A DNA stretch of 64,000 bases. It comes from Phyllobacteriaceae bacterium (GTDB lineage Bacteria > Pseudomonadota > Alphaproteobacteria > Rhizobiales > Rhizobiaceae). Numbering within the stretch: position 1 is the stretch's first letter; each line of letters opens with the position of its first letter. Below the pieces are notes generated by a model. That model saw nothing but the letters and a program-made list of their open reading frames with translations, was not told where the DNA came from and ran no database searches. The position numbers were made by a program, and so were the translations under genes. The stretch covers positions 1 through 64,000 of the forward strand of contig JANSXT010000006.1 of the NCBI GenBank assembly GCA_024742765.1, in the 5' to 3' direction. This document shows positions 45,244 to 53,954 of this stretch, one piece after another.

Positions 45244-45365
45244 CCCCCCTCTGTCGGCTATGCCGACATCTCCCCCACAAGGGGGGAGAGTGGGTGCCAA
45301 ACCGAGCCGCTAGCGCCTGCTCTCCCCCCTTGTGGGGGAGATGTCCCGCAGGGACAGAGGGGGGC
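45244..45365. repeat. Palindromic repeat between cobW and cobN
   Basis: The left arm (about 45244-45290) contains CCCCCCTCTGTC, a small loop, then GACATCTCCCCC and AAGGGGGGAGAG. The right arm (about 45320-45365) is its inverted copy. It sits between the cobW stop and the cobN start, so the cobN message carries a strong hairpin 30 bases before its start codon. The same family is inside cobN at 44512-44673. Confidence 0.88.
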
Positions 45366-45381
45366 GTGTTGAAAACCCTCG

Positions 45382-46461
45382 TCACTCGGCCGCTGCCACG
45401 GTTGGCGGCGTTGCCGCCCCGACCGCCGCTTCGATCGCCGGCCGGTCCATGCCGTGCAGGCCGATCACGACAAGACGCGTGGATGGCGTTTCGTCCGGCG
45501 CCCAGGGCCGGTCGAAATAGGTGTCGATGCGCTGGCCCACCGCCTGGACGACAAGCCGCATCGGCTTGCCCGGCACGGCGCAAAAGCCCTTGAGCCGCAA
45601 AATGTCATGCTCGGCGATCACGCGCTTGAGCCCGGCGGTGAACCGATCCGGATCGTCCACCGCGCCGGTCTCGACGACGAAACTGTCGAAATCGTCATGA
45701 TCATGGTCATGGTCGTCACCGTCCTCATGGTGCAACTCGTGATGGGATTTGCGCATGCTGATCTGGTCCTCGGTTGCCGCCTCAAGGCCCAGCAGCACCT
45801 CGACCGGCAGATCGCCGTGGCTCGCATGGATCACCTTGAGCGGCCGGTCCACCTGCCCGGCAACATTGACGCGCACCGCCTCGAGCCGCGCCCCGTCCAC
45901 GAGATCGGCCTTGTTGAGCACCACCATGTCAGCGGCGCGGATCTGGTCCTCGAACAGTTCCTCCAGCGGGCTTTCATGATCGAGACTGTCATCGGCGGCA
46001 CGCTGCGCATCAAGCGCGTCATGGTCGCTGGCAAAGCGCCCTTCGGAGACGGCGGCCGCGTCGATCACCGTGACCACCCCGTCGACGGTCACCTGCGTCT
46101 TGATATCCGGCCAGTTGAAGGCGGCGACCAGCGGCTGCGGCAGCGCGAGGCCGGACGTCTCGATCACGATATGGTCGGGCCGCTGCTCGCGCTCGAGCAG
46201 CGCGGTCATGGTCGGCACGAAATCGTCGGCCACCGTGCAGCAGATGCAGCCATTGGTCAGTTCGACAATGTCGTCCTCGGTGCAGGTTTCAATGCCGCAG
46301 CCCTTCAGCACATCGCCATCGACGCCCAGATCGCCGAACTCGTTGATGATCAGTGCGATCCGCTTGCCGCCGGCGTTCTGCAGCATGTTGCGGATCATCG
46401 TCGTCTTGCCGGCGCCCAGAAAGCCGGTGATCACCGTGGCCGGTATCTTCGTGTTGAGCAT
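45382..46461 (-). CDS. cobW: CobW GTPase (cobalt-delivery chaperone)
   Basis: A 359-residue G3E-family GTPase. Walker A is GFLGAGKTT; the metal-binding CxCC motif is in GCICCTVADDF; the guanine motif is NKAD. A His/Asp-rich segment (HHELHHEDGDDHDHDHDD) lies before the CobW C-terminal domain. CobW is thought to load cobalt for corrin synthesis using GTP. It lies between cobU and cobN in the B12-riboswitch operon. Confidence 0.97.
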   Translation of the reverse strand: MLNTKIPATVITGFLGAGKTTMIRNMLQNAGGKRIALIINEFGDLGVDGDVLKGCGIETCTEDDIVELTNGCICCTVADDFVPTMTALLEREQRPDHIVIETSGLALPQPLVAAFNWPDIKTQVTVDGVVTVIDAAAVSEGRFASDHDALDAQRAADDSLDHESPLEELFEDQIRAADMVVLNKADLVDGARLEAVRVNVAGQVDRPLKVIHASHGDLPVEVLLGLEAATEDQISMRKSHHELHHEDGDDHDHDHDDFDSFVVETGAVDDPDRFTAGLKRVIAEHDILRLKGFCAVPGKPMRLVVQAVGQRIDTYFDRPWAPDETPSTRLVVIGLHGMDRPAIEAAVGAATPPTVAAAE

Positions 46462-46464
46462 CTT

Positions 46465-46998
46465 TCACCCCTTGAGTGTCAGCGGCAGTCCGGCTGCCAG
46501 AAAATGAACGGTGTTCGCATGGGCGGCGATGGCCTGATTGAGCCGTCCGGCATGATCGCGGAAGTCGCGCGCCATCTTGTTGTCGGGCACGATGCCAAGG
46601 CCCACCTCGTTGGCGACGAGCACCACCGGCCCGGTGCACGCGCCAAGCGCATCGAGCAGCGCAAAGGAACGGGCACGAATGTCGGCTTCGGCCAGCATCA
46701 GATTGGTGACCCAGAGCGTCAGGCAGTCGACCAGCACGGCGTGGCCGGCCGTCGCCTCCCGCGCCAGCACCGCTTCGAGCGCATCATGCTCTTCGATCAG
46801 CCGCCATCGCGCGCCGCGCCGCGCCCGATGGTGGGCGATCCGCTCGCGCATCTCCTCGTCGAAGATCTGGGCCGTCGCGACATAGACGGGATCGAGGCCG
46901 GACCCGGCGACGAGGCGCTCGGCGAACGCCGACTTGCCCGAGCGCGCACCGCCGAGCACCAGTGTCACACCGTCCCTGAGAGGCGGTTCGCCCGTCAA
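46465..46998 (-). CDS. cobU: Adenosylcobinamide kinase / adenosylcobinamide-phosphate guanylyltransferase
   Basis: A 177-residue CobU/CobP enzyme. The N-terminal P-loop reads LVLGGARSGKSAFAERL, and the family blocks AHHRARRGARWRLIEE and ANEVGLGIVPDN follow. It phosphorylates adenosylcobinamide and adds GMP before the nucleotide loop is closed. There is no ATG near the family N-terminus. TTG 46998 (GAGG seven bases upstream) gives ten extra residues; GTG 46968 (AGGGA upstream) is the alternative. It is the first gene after the cobalamin riboswitch. Confidence 0.92.
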   Translation of the reverse strand: MTGEPPLRDGVTLVLGGARSGKSAFAERLVAGSGLDPVYVATAQIFDEEMRERIAHHRARRGARWRLIEEHDALEAVLAREATAGHAVLVDCLTLWVTNLMLAEADIRARSFALLDALGACTGPVVLVANEVGLGIVPDNKMARDFRDHAGRLNQAIAAHANTVHFLAAGLPLTLKG

Positions 46999-47135
46999 TT
47001 GTCGGCCTCGCCCGTTGCGGGACCGGCATTCGGAAGAACAGTGCCGTTGCGATTGACCATGGGAGGATCGGAACGATCCAGAAAAGCCCGCGCGGCGCCT
47101 GTCCGGGAACGCCCGTCCCGTGAGGTTTCGTTGCG

Positions 47136-47356
47136 ATCGGCAGGTCTCCTGGCTCATGGCGACCGGGCCTTGCCCGGATCGGAGCGTCCGCCTTCCCGGA
47201 TCTCTCCAGTGGCTGCCGCGCGAGGCGGCGATGGACGTCCGCGCCATTCTACAGTCGCGGGGTCGGCTGCGATGTGGGCGCCCTGCTTGGGTCCGCCCGC
47301 CGCATTCCCTTTTCATCCGCCGCGCGTAGGCTTGGCGGAACCGGTCATCGGCGCGA
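47136..47356 (-). promoter_or_regulatory. Cobalamin riboswitch controlling cobU-cobW-cobN-cobO
   Basis: Read on the minus strand, the conserved parts come in the right order: GATGAAAAGGGAATGCGG, CCCCGCGACTGTA, AGCCACTGG, CCGGGAAGGCGG and, at 47136-47154, the B12 box AGCCAGGAGACCTGCC. It lies 140-360 bases before cobU and right behind a promoter. Binding of adenosylcobalamin is expected to switch the operon off. Confidence 0.95.
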
Positions 47357-47385
47357 CGTTAGGCAGCACGGCAAATCAAAGTCAA
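47357..47385 (-). promoter_or_regulatory. Promoter of the cobU riboswitch transcript
   Basis: Minus strand: -35 TTGACT (47385-47380), 17-base spacer, -10 CTAACG (47362-47357), followed by GTCGCGCCG. It begins only about 18 bases after the cobQ stop. The -10 and following bases are the same as in front of the cbiX operon. Confidence 0.7.
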
Positions 47386-47402
47386 CGCAATTCGGAACGG
47401 CA

Positions 47403-48866
47403 TCACACCGGCCGTGCCGCGTCCAGCAGTGCGTCGGCGGCGACGACACTTTCCAGTTCGTCGGCGATCGCATCCAGAGCGGCAACGATCCGCGCGCGAT
47501 GATCGACCGCCTCGGCGCCGACACCGAAACCGGCCAGAAAGACGCGGCGGAACCCGCCCGCGTCGAACAGGCCGTGCAGATAGGTGCCCATCACCCGGCC
47601 ATCGGCGGACATCGCGCCGTCCGGACGCCCGTCGATCATCGCCACCGGCCGCGCGCAATCGGGCCCGGCGGTTTCCCCCAGATGGATTTCATAGCCGGTC
47701 AGCGGGACATCGTGGACGACCGAGTGGGCTGCGATGTTGCGCACCGTTTTGGCCGGATGCATGACCGTCTCGATGTCGAGAAGCCCCAATCCCTCGGCTT
47801 CACCCGGCGCGCCCTCGATGCCCTGCGGGTCGCGCACGACATGCCCCAGCATCTGATAGCCGCCGCACAGCCCCACCACATGGCCGCCGCGCCGCGCATG
47901 GTCGACGATCTGATCGCGCCAGCCATTGCGGTCAAGCGCATGAAGATCGGCGATGGTCGACTTGCTGCCCGGCATGACGATCAGATGCGCGTCGGCGGGG
48001 ATCGGATCGCCGGGCGGCACCATGACGACATTGACGCCCTGCTCGGCCGCAAGCGGGTCGAGATCGTCGAAATTGGCGATCCGCCCAAGCAGCGGCACGG
48101 CGACCTTGAGGGTGCCGGAACGGTTCGTGCCGCCGAACATTTCGACGCCGACTGAATCCTCCGCCGGCAGGCGCCGGGCATCGGCAAGCCACGGCACGAC
48201 GCCGAAGGACGGCCAGCCGGTAAAGTCGGAAATCGCCGTCAGCCCGTCATCGAACAGTGACACGTCGCCCCGGAACTTGTTGATCAGAAAGCCTGCGACC
48301 ATCGCCCGGTCTTCGGGCGAAAGAATCGCGTGGGTCCCGACCAGCGATGCAATCACCCCGCCCCGGTCGATGTCGCCGATCAGGACGACCGGAACGCCGG
48401 CCTGCGTTGCAAACCCCATATTGGCGATGTCGCCGGCGCGCAGATTGATCTCGGCGGGCGAACCCGCGCCCTCGACCAGAACCAGATCGGCCTCGGCGGC
48501 AATCGTCCTGAAACTGTGCAGCACCGCCTCGAGCAGGTGCGGCTTCTTGCGCTTGTAATCGGCGCCGCGCGCCGTGCCGGCAACCTTGCCATGCACGACG
48601 ATCTGGCTGCCCGTGTCGGTCTGCGGCTTGAGCAGCACAGGGTTCATGTGCACCGATGGCGGTACGCCGCAGGCCAGCGCCTGCAGCCATTGCGCGCGTC
48701 CGATCTCGCCGCCATGGTCGGCGACAGCGGCATTGTTGGACATGTTTTGCGGCTTGAACGGGCGCACCGCCATGCCGCGCCGGGCGTAGAGCCGGCAAAG
48801 CCCGGCAACCAGCACCGACTTGCCGACATCCGAGCCTGTTCCCTGAAACATCAGCGCGCGCGTCAT
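47403..48866 (-). CDS. cobQ: Cobyric acid synthase
   Basis: A 487-residue glutamine-dependent amidotransferase that amidates positions b, d, e and g of adenosylcobyrinic diamide. The N-terminal synthetase domain has the P-loop [10 protein letters not shown] and [11 protein letters not shown]; the C-terminal glutaminase domain has its Cys in [10 protein letters not shown]. Length is normal. It lies upstream of the riboswitch operon on the same strand and must have its own promoter, probably in the 48867-49302 spacer. Confidence 0.96.
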   Translation of the reverse strand: MTRALMFQGTGSDVGKSVLVAGLCRLYARRGMAVRPFKPQNMSNNAAVADHGGEIGRAQWLQALACGVPPSVHMNPVLLKPQTDTGSQIVVHGKVAGTARGADYKRKKPHLLEAVLHSFRTIAAEADLVLVEGAGSPAEINLRAGDIANMGFATQAGVPVVLIGDIDRGGVIASLVGTHAILSPEDRAMVAGFLINKFRGDVSLFDDGLTAISDFTGWPSFGVVPWLADARRLPAEDSVGVEMFGGTNRSGTLKVAVPLLGRIANFDDLDPLAAEQGVNVVMVPPGDPIPADAHLIVMPGSKSTIADLHALDRNGWRDQIVDHARRGGHVVGLCGGYQMLGHVVRDPQGIEGAPGEAEGLGLLDIETVMHPAKTVRNIAAHSVVHDVPLTGYEIHLGETAGPDCARPVAMIDGRPDGAMSADGRVMGTYLHGLFDAGGFRRVFLAGFGVGAEAVDHRARIVAALDAIADELESVVAADALLDAARPV

Positions 48867-49302
48867 CGGCTACCGTTAGACCGGTTCCGGCATCCATGAA
48901 AAGCGGTTTCGGCGATCAGGTGGCCGAGGCTTGGGCGCAATGAAAAACCGCGTCGATCGTCATGATCGGCCGCGGCTTTGCATCACACAACACACATCCC
49001 CGATACGCGGGGGAAACAGGAGCTCCGGTACGCAGTACCTGATCCGGAGGCCGTGAGGCCGTGTTGTTGCCTCGGGACACAGAATTAGGGGAACAACGTT
49101 ACCAGCAGGTTGATGAGACCTTAGCAAAAACTGAACAACGGCCCTTTCGGCCTGAAAAGCACCGGACTTGACCCGCGAAATTTTGGGGGAGTTGCTCTTT
49201 TTTGGATCAGCCGGCACGCGGCCTGCGGCAATTTCCGTGTTCAGATCGGCGGCCGGACGGTCTATAGTGTGCCATGGACAACAAACCGAGACGGTTCATC
49301 TG
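48867..49302. other. Intergenic region with hairpins, between cobQ and the DUF922 gene
   Basis: 436 bases between divergent genes and no supported ORF. Two compact hairpins are visible: CCCCG-ATACG-CGGGG at 48998-49012, and GGTAC-GCA-GTACC at 49027-49039 enclosed by CTCC/GGAG. A third, GGCC-CTTTC-GGCC, lies near 49141-49153. This could be the leader of cobQ or a small RNA; no known RNA class is recognised. Confidence 0.4.
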
Positions 49303-49884
49303 ATGCGATTGCAGCGAATGGTCCTGACCGGCCTTCTGGCACTGGCGGTGACGGCCTGCACCAGCACGGCGTCCAACGTGACCACCGAATATTATCTCGT
49401 GTCAGGCACGACGAGCGAGGCGCTCGACCGCGACATCCGCCGCAAGGGCCCGATGCAGGGCCACGCATTGGCCGTGGCCGCGATCCGTTTCGTGCCAGTG
49501 TCCGTCCAGCAGGAACAGACGGATGAGGGCTGCACCTTCACCGAGGCCCTGTTTCGCATCGATGCCAACATCACGCTGCCGCGCTGGAAGGAGCGCTCCA
49601 CCAGCAGGGACCGCGCATTGCGCTCGGCATGGGATTCGCTGGCCCGCTATGCCAAGGCCCATGAGGATGTGCATGTTCAGATCGCCGAACGCTATGCCCG
49701 TGAACTGGGCGAGGCGATCGAGGCGCTGCCGCCACGCGAAACTTGCGAGGCGCTCGACAAATCCGCCGAACGGGTCGTCAAGCGCATGGCCCGCCGGCAT
49801 CAGGCGGACCAGCTTGCATTCGACCGCGCTGAACAGGCGCGGCTCGAACGGCTGTTGCAACAGGCCAGCGCCGGCAACAGTTGA
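49303..49884 (+). CDS. DUF922-type zinc-protease-like lipoprotein
   Basis: A 193-residue protein with a lipoprotein signal (TGLLALAVTAC, Cys19) and an HExxH-like metal site, HEDVH, at residues 120-124 in a helix (YAKAHEDVHVQIAERYAREL). This agrees with the DUF922 group of predicted secreted Zn-dependent proteases. It is therefore probably an envelope peptidase. ATG 49303 was chosen for the signal sequence. It converges with the gene at 49885. Confidence 0.82.
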   Translation: MRLQRMVLTGLLALAVTACTSTASNVTTEYYLVSGTTSEALDRDIRRKGPMQGHALAVAAIRFVPVSVQQEQTDEGCTFTEALFRIDANITLPRWKERSTSRDRALRSAWDSLARYAKAHEDVHVQIAERYARELGEAIEALPPRETCEALDKSAERVVKRMARRHQADQLAFDRAEQARLERLLQQASAGNS

Positions 49885-50328
49885 TCAGCGCACCGTCGCG
49901 GTGCGCTTGCGGCCATTGGCACGCAGACGCCGATAGTTCGCCCTGACGCGCCGCGCGTGCGGTTCCATGCTCGCATCGGCCAGATCGGTCAGCGAGCGCG
50001 ACAGCCGCACCGGATCGGGCATCGCGCCCGAAAAGGCATCGATCCAGAAAAGCGCCGCCGAGCGGGCGATCTCCGCCTGCGTTGCGCCATAGCTTTCGAC
50101 GACGGCCGCCGCCTTCTCGAACACCGCGCGCTGTCCTTCGGGCCGGGCGCGATGACGCGACCAGAAGGGCGTCGACATCTCCCACCAGACCTGCGGCAGG
50201 CGCATCGCCATCACCATGGGCGACAATATGAAGAGTTCGGCGCCCGGCGGCAGCCGGTCGTAAAATGCCTTGGATGCCACCATGTGCCGAACCGGCCGGC
50301 TGCTGCGCCCCTTGCGTGCCTGTGTCAT
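49885..50328 (-). CDS. Hypothetical helical protein, phasin-like
   Basis: A 147-residue, basic, mainly helical protein (GQRAVFEKAAAVVESYGATQAEIARSAALFWIDAFSG). Size and helix pattern are like phasins that coat polyhydroxyalkanoate granules, but I see no strict signature. ATG 50328 has a GAAAGG ribosome site. A perfect 13-base palindrome just upstream (50342-50376) contains GTGCAGCGCACAA; TGC-rich palindromes are typical of PhaR/AniA-controlled phasin promoters. The assignment is inference. Confidence 0.6.
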   Translation of the reverse strand: MTQARKGRSSRPVRHMVASKAFYDRLPPGAELFILSPMVMAMRLPQVWWEMSTPFWSRHRARPEGQRAVFEKAAAVVESYGATQAEIARSAALFWIDAFSGAMPDPVRLSRSLTDLADASMEPHARRVRANYRRLRANGRKRTATVR

Positions 50329-50341
50329 TGGATGCCTTTCA

Positions 50342-50376
50342 TTGTGCGCTGCACCATAACATAGTGCAGCGCACAA
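50342..50376. promoter_or_regulatory. Perfect palindromic operator upstream of the phasin-like gene
   Basis: TTGTGCGCTGCAC (50342-50354) and its exact complement GTGCAGCGCACAA (50364-50376) flank a nine-base AT-rich spacer. It starts 14 bases before the ATG at 50328, so a bound repressor would block transcription start. The TGCAG/CTGCA core recalls PhaR-type boxes. Confidence 0.7.
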
Positions 50377-50406
50377 CAACAGAGAAAAGCCGGACCTCTG
50401 CCGGCC

Positions 50407-51780
50407 TCAGCGCAGATCCTTGGCGGCCTTGTCGAGCGCATCGCGGATCCGGCCAACGGCGGTGTCGATCGTCTCCCGCGTCCAGATCAGCGGCGGCGAC
50501 AGGATCATCGTGTCCATCACCGCGCGCATCATCATTCCGCCCTCGATCGCGTGATCGCGCACGACCGACGCCGCATGGCCCTCGGGCTCGAAGCGGGCGC
50601 GGCTGTCGCGGTCCTTGACGATCTCGATGCCGGCCAGAAGGCCGAACGTGCGCACCTCGCCGACCAGCGGGTGGTCGCCGATCCCGGCCTGAAGCGCTTC
50701 GCCCAGATAGGGACCGGTGTCCTCACGCACCCGGTCGATCAGCCCTTCGCGCTCGATGATGTCGAGGTTTTTCAGGGCCACCGCGCAGGCCACTGGATGG
50801 CCCGAATAGGTGTAGCCGTGATAGAATTCGCCGCCCTTGTCGACCAGAGTCTTGGCGATCCGGTCGCCGACCAGAAGGGCCGACAGCGGCTGATAGCCGG
50901 ACGTCAGCCCCTTGGCAGTGGTGATCGTATCGGGCTTGATGTCCATCGACTGCGCCGCGAACCATTCGCCGGTGCGGCCATAGCCGGTGATCACCTCGTC
51001 CAGCATCAAAAGCACATCATGCTTGTCGCAGATGCGCTGAATTTCCGGCCAATAGCTGGCCGGCGGGATTTTCACGCCGCCCGCCCCCTGGATCGGCTCG
51101 CCGATGAAGGCGGCGACATTGTCCGGCCCGGCTTCAAGGATCGCATCCTCGACGGCTTTCGCCGCGCGCAGGCCGAAATCATGATCGCTCTCGCCGGGTT
51201 CGGCCAGTTCGAACGCATAGGGGCACATGACATGGCGGATGTTGGGCACCGCGCCGTAAAGCTGATCGTGCATCGCAGCCATGCCGCCCAGCGACGTCGC
51301 CGCAATGGTGGAGCCGTGATAGGCCCAGTTGCGCGAGATGATGACGGTCTTCTCCGGCTTGCCCTCAAGCGCCCAATAGTGGCGCACCAGCCGCAGCGCC
51401 GTATCGTTGGCTTCCGAGCCGGACGAGCCGTAAAAGACCTGGTTGATGTGGTCGGGCGCGATTCGCGCCAGCCGCTCGGCCAGCAGCACCGGCGTCGGCG
51501 TCGTGCAGCGGAAGAAGGAATTGTAATAGGGTAGTTCCTCAAGCTGGGCGGTGGCCGCTTCCACCAGTTCCTTGCGGCCATAGCCGGCATTGACGCACCA
51601 GAGGCCCGCCATCGCGTCGAGGATCTCGTTGCCCAGCGCGTCGTAGACATAAGGGCCGTCGGCGCGGGTGACGATTCGGCTGCCCGCTTCGCGCAAATCG
51701 GCATGGTCGGTGAAGGGATGCAGATGGTGCGCGGCATCCATCGCCTGCATCTGCTCGCGGGAAAAGTTCTGATAGCTCAT
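50407..51780 (-). CDS. Class III PLP-dependent aminotransferase
   Basis: A 457-residue omega-aminotransferase-type enzyme. The PLP lysine is Lys290 in TTAKGLTSGYQPLSA, with Asp261 in LLMLDEVITGYGRTG and the phosphate-binding GSSGSEAND. Members move amino groups from omega-amino acids, putrescine or taurine to pyruvate or 2-oxoglutarate; the donor cannot be fixed here. It stands alone, with a tiny upstream ORF at 51832-51921. Confidence 0.93.
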   Translation of the reverse strand: MSYQNFSREQMQAMDAAHHLHPFTDHADLREAGSRIVTRADGPYVYDALGNEILDAMAGLWCVNAGYGRKELVEAATAQLEELPYYNSFFRCTTPTPVLLAERLARIAPDHINQVFYGSSGSEANDTALRLVRHYWALEGKPEKTVIISRNWAYHGSTIAATSLGGMAAMHDQLYGAVPNIRHVMCPYAFELAEPGESDHDFGLRAAKAVEDAILEAGPDNVAAFIGEPIQGAGGVKIPPASYWPEIQRICDKHDVLLMLDEVITGYGRTGEWFAAQSMDIKPDTITTAKGLTSGYQPLSALLVGDRIAKTLVDKGGEFYHGYTYSGHPVACAVALKNLDIIEREGLIDRVREDTGPYLGEALQAGIGDHPLVGEVRTFGLLAGIEIVKDRDSRARFEPEGHAASVVRDHAIEGGMMMRAVMDTMILSPPLIWTRETIDTAVGRIRDALDKAAKDLR

Positions 51781-51831
51781 CGAAAATGCTCCTGTCGGAA
51801 TGCGATCGTGGCCCCTGGCGGGCCGGCGGGA

Positions 51832-51921
51832 TCAGCGTCCGGCAGGCGGCGAATAGCCGATGCGCGCGCACAGCATCAGCAGGTCGAAATGCAGCGAATG
51901 GCTGGTTTCCAGAACGGTCAT
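51832..51921 (-). CDS. Possible 29-residue peptide upstream of the aminotransferase
   Basis: The minus strand encodes MTVLETSHSLHFDLLMLCAR plus nine residues and a stop, 51 bases before the aminotransferase start. It has no obvious ribosome site, but the codons look like coding DNA. It could be a regulatory leader peptide or chance. Low confidence. Confidence 0.25.
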   Translation of the reverse strand: MTVLETSHSLHFDLLMLCARIGYSPPAGR

Positions 51922-51994
51922 GGCGCGATGCTAGCGGTCGGCACGGTTGATGATCAACCCATATCGTCAATGTCGCGCGACAGGTCCATACCCC

Positions 51995-53119
51995 TTACGG
52001 GCCGACCGGCACCTGCGGCAGGCGCAGCACGTTGGCGACCGATGTGCCAAGCGTGTTCCAGTCGTCGGCCACCGCTTCCAGCGCGCGGGCGTCGGGCTGG
52101 CCGAGCGACGTGCGCACCCGCTCCGCATCGCGGATCATCGAGATCACCAGCGGCGAGGACGCAAAGCGCCGATGTTCGCCGCGCAGGTCGCGGCCGCCGA
52201 CCGTGGTCAGGTCGATCACGGCGATGCCCAGCCGGTTGAGTTCGTCGACATCCGATCCGCTGCCGACCCGGGGCGCGCCGCCGCGCAGACGCGAGGACGC
52301 CCTGAGCGCTGGATCGCGGCGCGACACGAAGATCAGCCAGGCCGGCGGCCTGGGCGCGATGGCGTGATATTGCCGCTTGAACAGGTCGACATCAATGTCG
52401 GGCGACGCCAGGACGACCACACCGATCCGGCCGAGCGTGTCCGTATCGCCCGTCAGGCTGAGTTGCCGCAGCGCCTCCATCACCAGAACGCCGCCCATCG
52501 AATGGCCCATCACGGCGATCTCGCTCGCCGAACTGCGGGCGACGATGCGCAACGTCTCGACCAGATCGTCGCGGGCGATCTGCGCGCTCTCGCGGTCATA
52601 AAGATAGGCCGGCGGCATGCCCGCCGACGCCCATGAGAAATTGACCGACGTGCCGGGCACGGCGAAGTCATGGGCGATCTGCGCCTGCAGGAAGACGCCC
52701 TCGGCGAAATCGGTGTTGTAGCCGTGCACGAACAGGAAGACGCCGCGTTCGTCGGCCGGCCGCGCCGAAAGGCGCGCGTCCAGCCGCGCGGCGAAGGCTT
52801 GCCGGTCAAGGCCCGCTTCAAGGCCCGCAGCGACGAAATCGCGGCGCGGATCGGCGTTGGGGCCCGGATAGCTGATCTCGCCGGGCTCACGGTCGGGCGG
52901 GATCGAGACCCGCACATCGGCAAACGACAGCGCCGCCGAACGCGAGGTCGCATAGCCGAGCGCCCCCTCGGTGGACGGCGCCCGCGTTGTCGCGACCAGC
53001 AGCGGTTCGACGACCGCGCCGTCGGGCACGGCGGAAACCGGGGCGAACGATGTCGGGCCGGTCGCGCATCCCGCGACGGCCAGAGAAGTGACGACCAAAA
53101 TGACAGTGCGGCACAGCAC
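51995..53119 (-). CDS. DUF900-type alpha/beta hydrolase lipoprotein
   Basis: A 374-residue secreted hydrolase. GTG 53119 gives a good lipoprotein signal (VILVVTSLAVAGC); the frame is open to 53176 but that part is basic. The alpha/beta hydrolase core is FLFVHGYNTDFAEGVF (oxyanion region), with nucleophile elbow GHSMGG and the DUF900 motif ASPDIDVDLFKRQ. Probably an envelope esterase or lipase-like protein. Substrate unknown. Upstream there is a gene-free stretch of about 830 bases. Confidence 0.85.
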   Translation of the reverse strand: MLCRTVILVVTSLAVAGCATGPTSFAPVSAVPDGAVVEPLLVATTRAPSTEGALGYATSRSAALSFADVRVSIPPDREPGEISYPGPNADPRRDFVAAGLEAGLDRQAFAARLDARLSARPADERGVFLFVHGYNTDFAEGVFLQAQIAHDFAVPGTSVNFSWASAGMPPAYLYDRESAQIARDDLVETLRIVARSSASEIAVMGHSMGGVLVMEALRQLSLTGDTDTLGRIGVVVLASPDIDVDLFKRQYHAIAPRPPAWLIFVSRRDPALRASSRLRGGAPRVGSGSDVDELNRLGIAVIDLTTVGGRDLRGEHRRFASSPLVISMIRDAERVRTSLGQPDARALEAVADDWNTLGTSVANVLRLPQVPVGP

Positions 53120-53954
53120 GCAGCGACCCCGCTTCGATCCTGCGGGCGACCATAGCCCCCTGCCCCGCGCCCGCAAGTTACAAATGGTTCAGGCCTGAAA
53201 CGGCCGCGTCAGGCGCGCGCACCCGTTGCCGCGCCCGTGGCCAGGCAGGCGTGTGAGGGGCTGGAACAACGGGCGATCTGGATACCGCGCATTGCCATGT
53301 TTGGATGCGATCTCCAGATCACCCGTCCGGCCTTGGGGCCTGCAAACGATTCACTGGATCCTTTGCCCCGGCCATGCCGGGACGGCCTCATGCGGTGATC
53401 GACATGGAATGCGCCGGCGCGAGGCTCACGCCCTGCCGCCGTCGAAGAACTTCTGAGCGCGCCACAGACCCGCAGCGCAGCCAGACGGCCCTTCGGCCTG
53501 CCCGCCCCTCACCACCGGCCGGGTCTGGCCGACGCAAGGCGCAAGACAAACGCATCCCACCTTCATTCCGAACGCCTGCGCCCGGGATCGGCCCGGCCGA
53601 TCCGGAAAGCTTGCAGGCGATTCAAAAGTGGCGTTTGGAACCTTTCCGCAGCACCTGAAATGCTGCGGGGCCAAACGCGCGTAGGGATTCAGCATACAGC
53701 TCCGCACCTCGGCAGGACCAGCCACGCCGCCGTCCCTTTCCCGAAATAGCCGGTGCGCACATCCGGGCTCCACGAAAGGGATGGCAGCGAGGATAAGGGA
53801 AGGTTGGGGATGGGGGATAAGTTTTTGAGTGTTTTCGGGCCATTGCTGGCGTCCATCCCGTCGATTTAGGCTGCGGTGCATATTCTCAAAACGGACGATG
53901 GTCGGGTGCATCTACTCGACGATTGCACGCTGGAAAATTCAGCAAATGTGGGAC
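53120..53954. other. Gene-free stretch before the nuclease gene
   Basis: About 835 bases. Open frames are present on both strands (for example 53426-53911 minus) but their Cys-, Arg- and Pro-rich translations match no family I know and lack ribosome sites. I see no tRNA, terminator or transposase remnant. It may be decayed DNA next to the acquired nuclease gene. Confidence 0.5.

Noticed and set aside
44512-45365. CRISPR-like repeats
   Set aside because: The repeated units are inverted palindromes with no regular spacing and no cas genes nearby; they are dispersed palindromic elements.
48960-49217. 85-codon open frame on the minus strand upstream of cobQ
   Set aside because: No ribosome site, no recognisable family, and it covers the hairpin-rich spacer between divergent genes.
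53426-53911. 161-codon open frame on the minus strand
   Set aside because: Arg-, Cys- and Pro-rich translation without a start signal or family match; probably chance in GC-rich DNA or decayed sequence.
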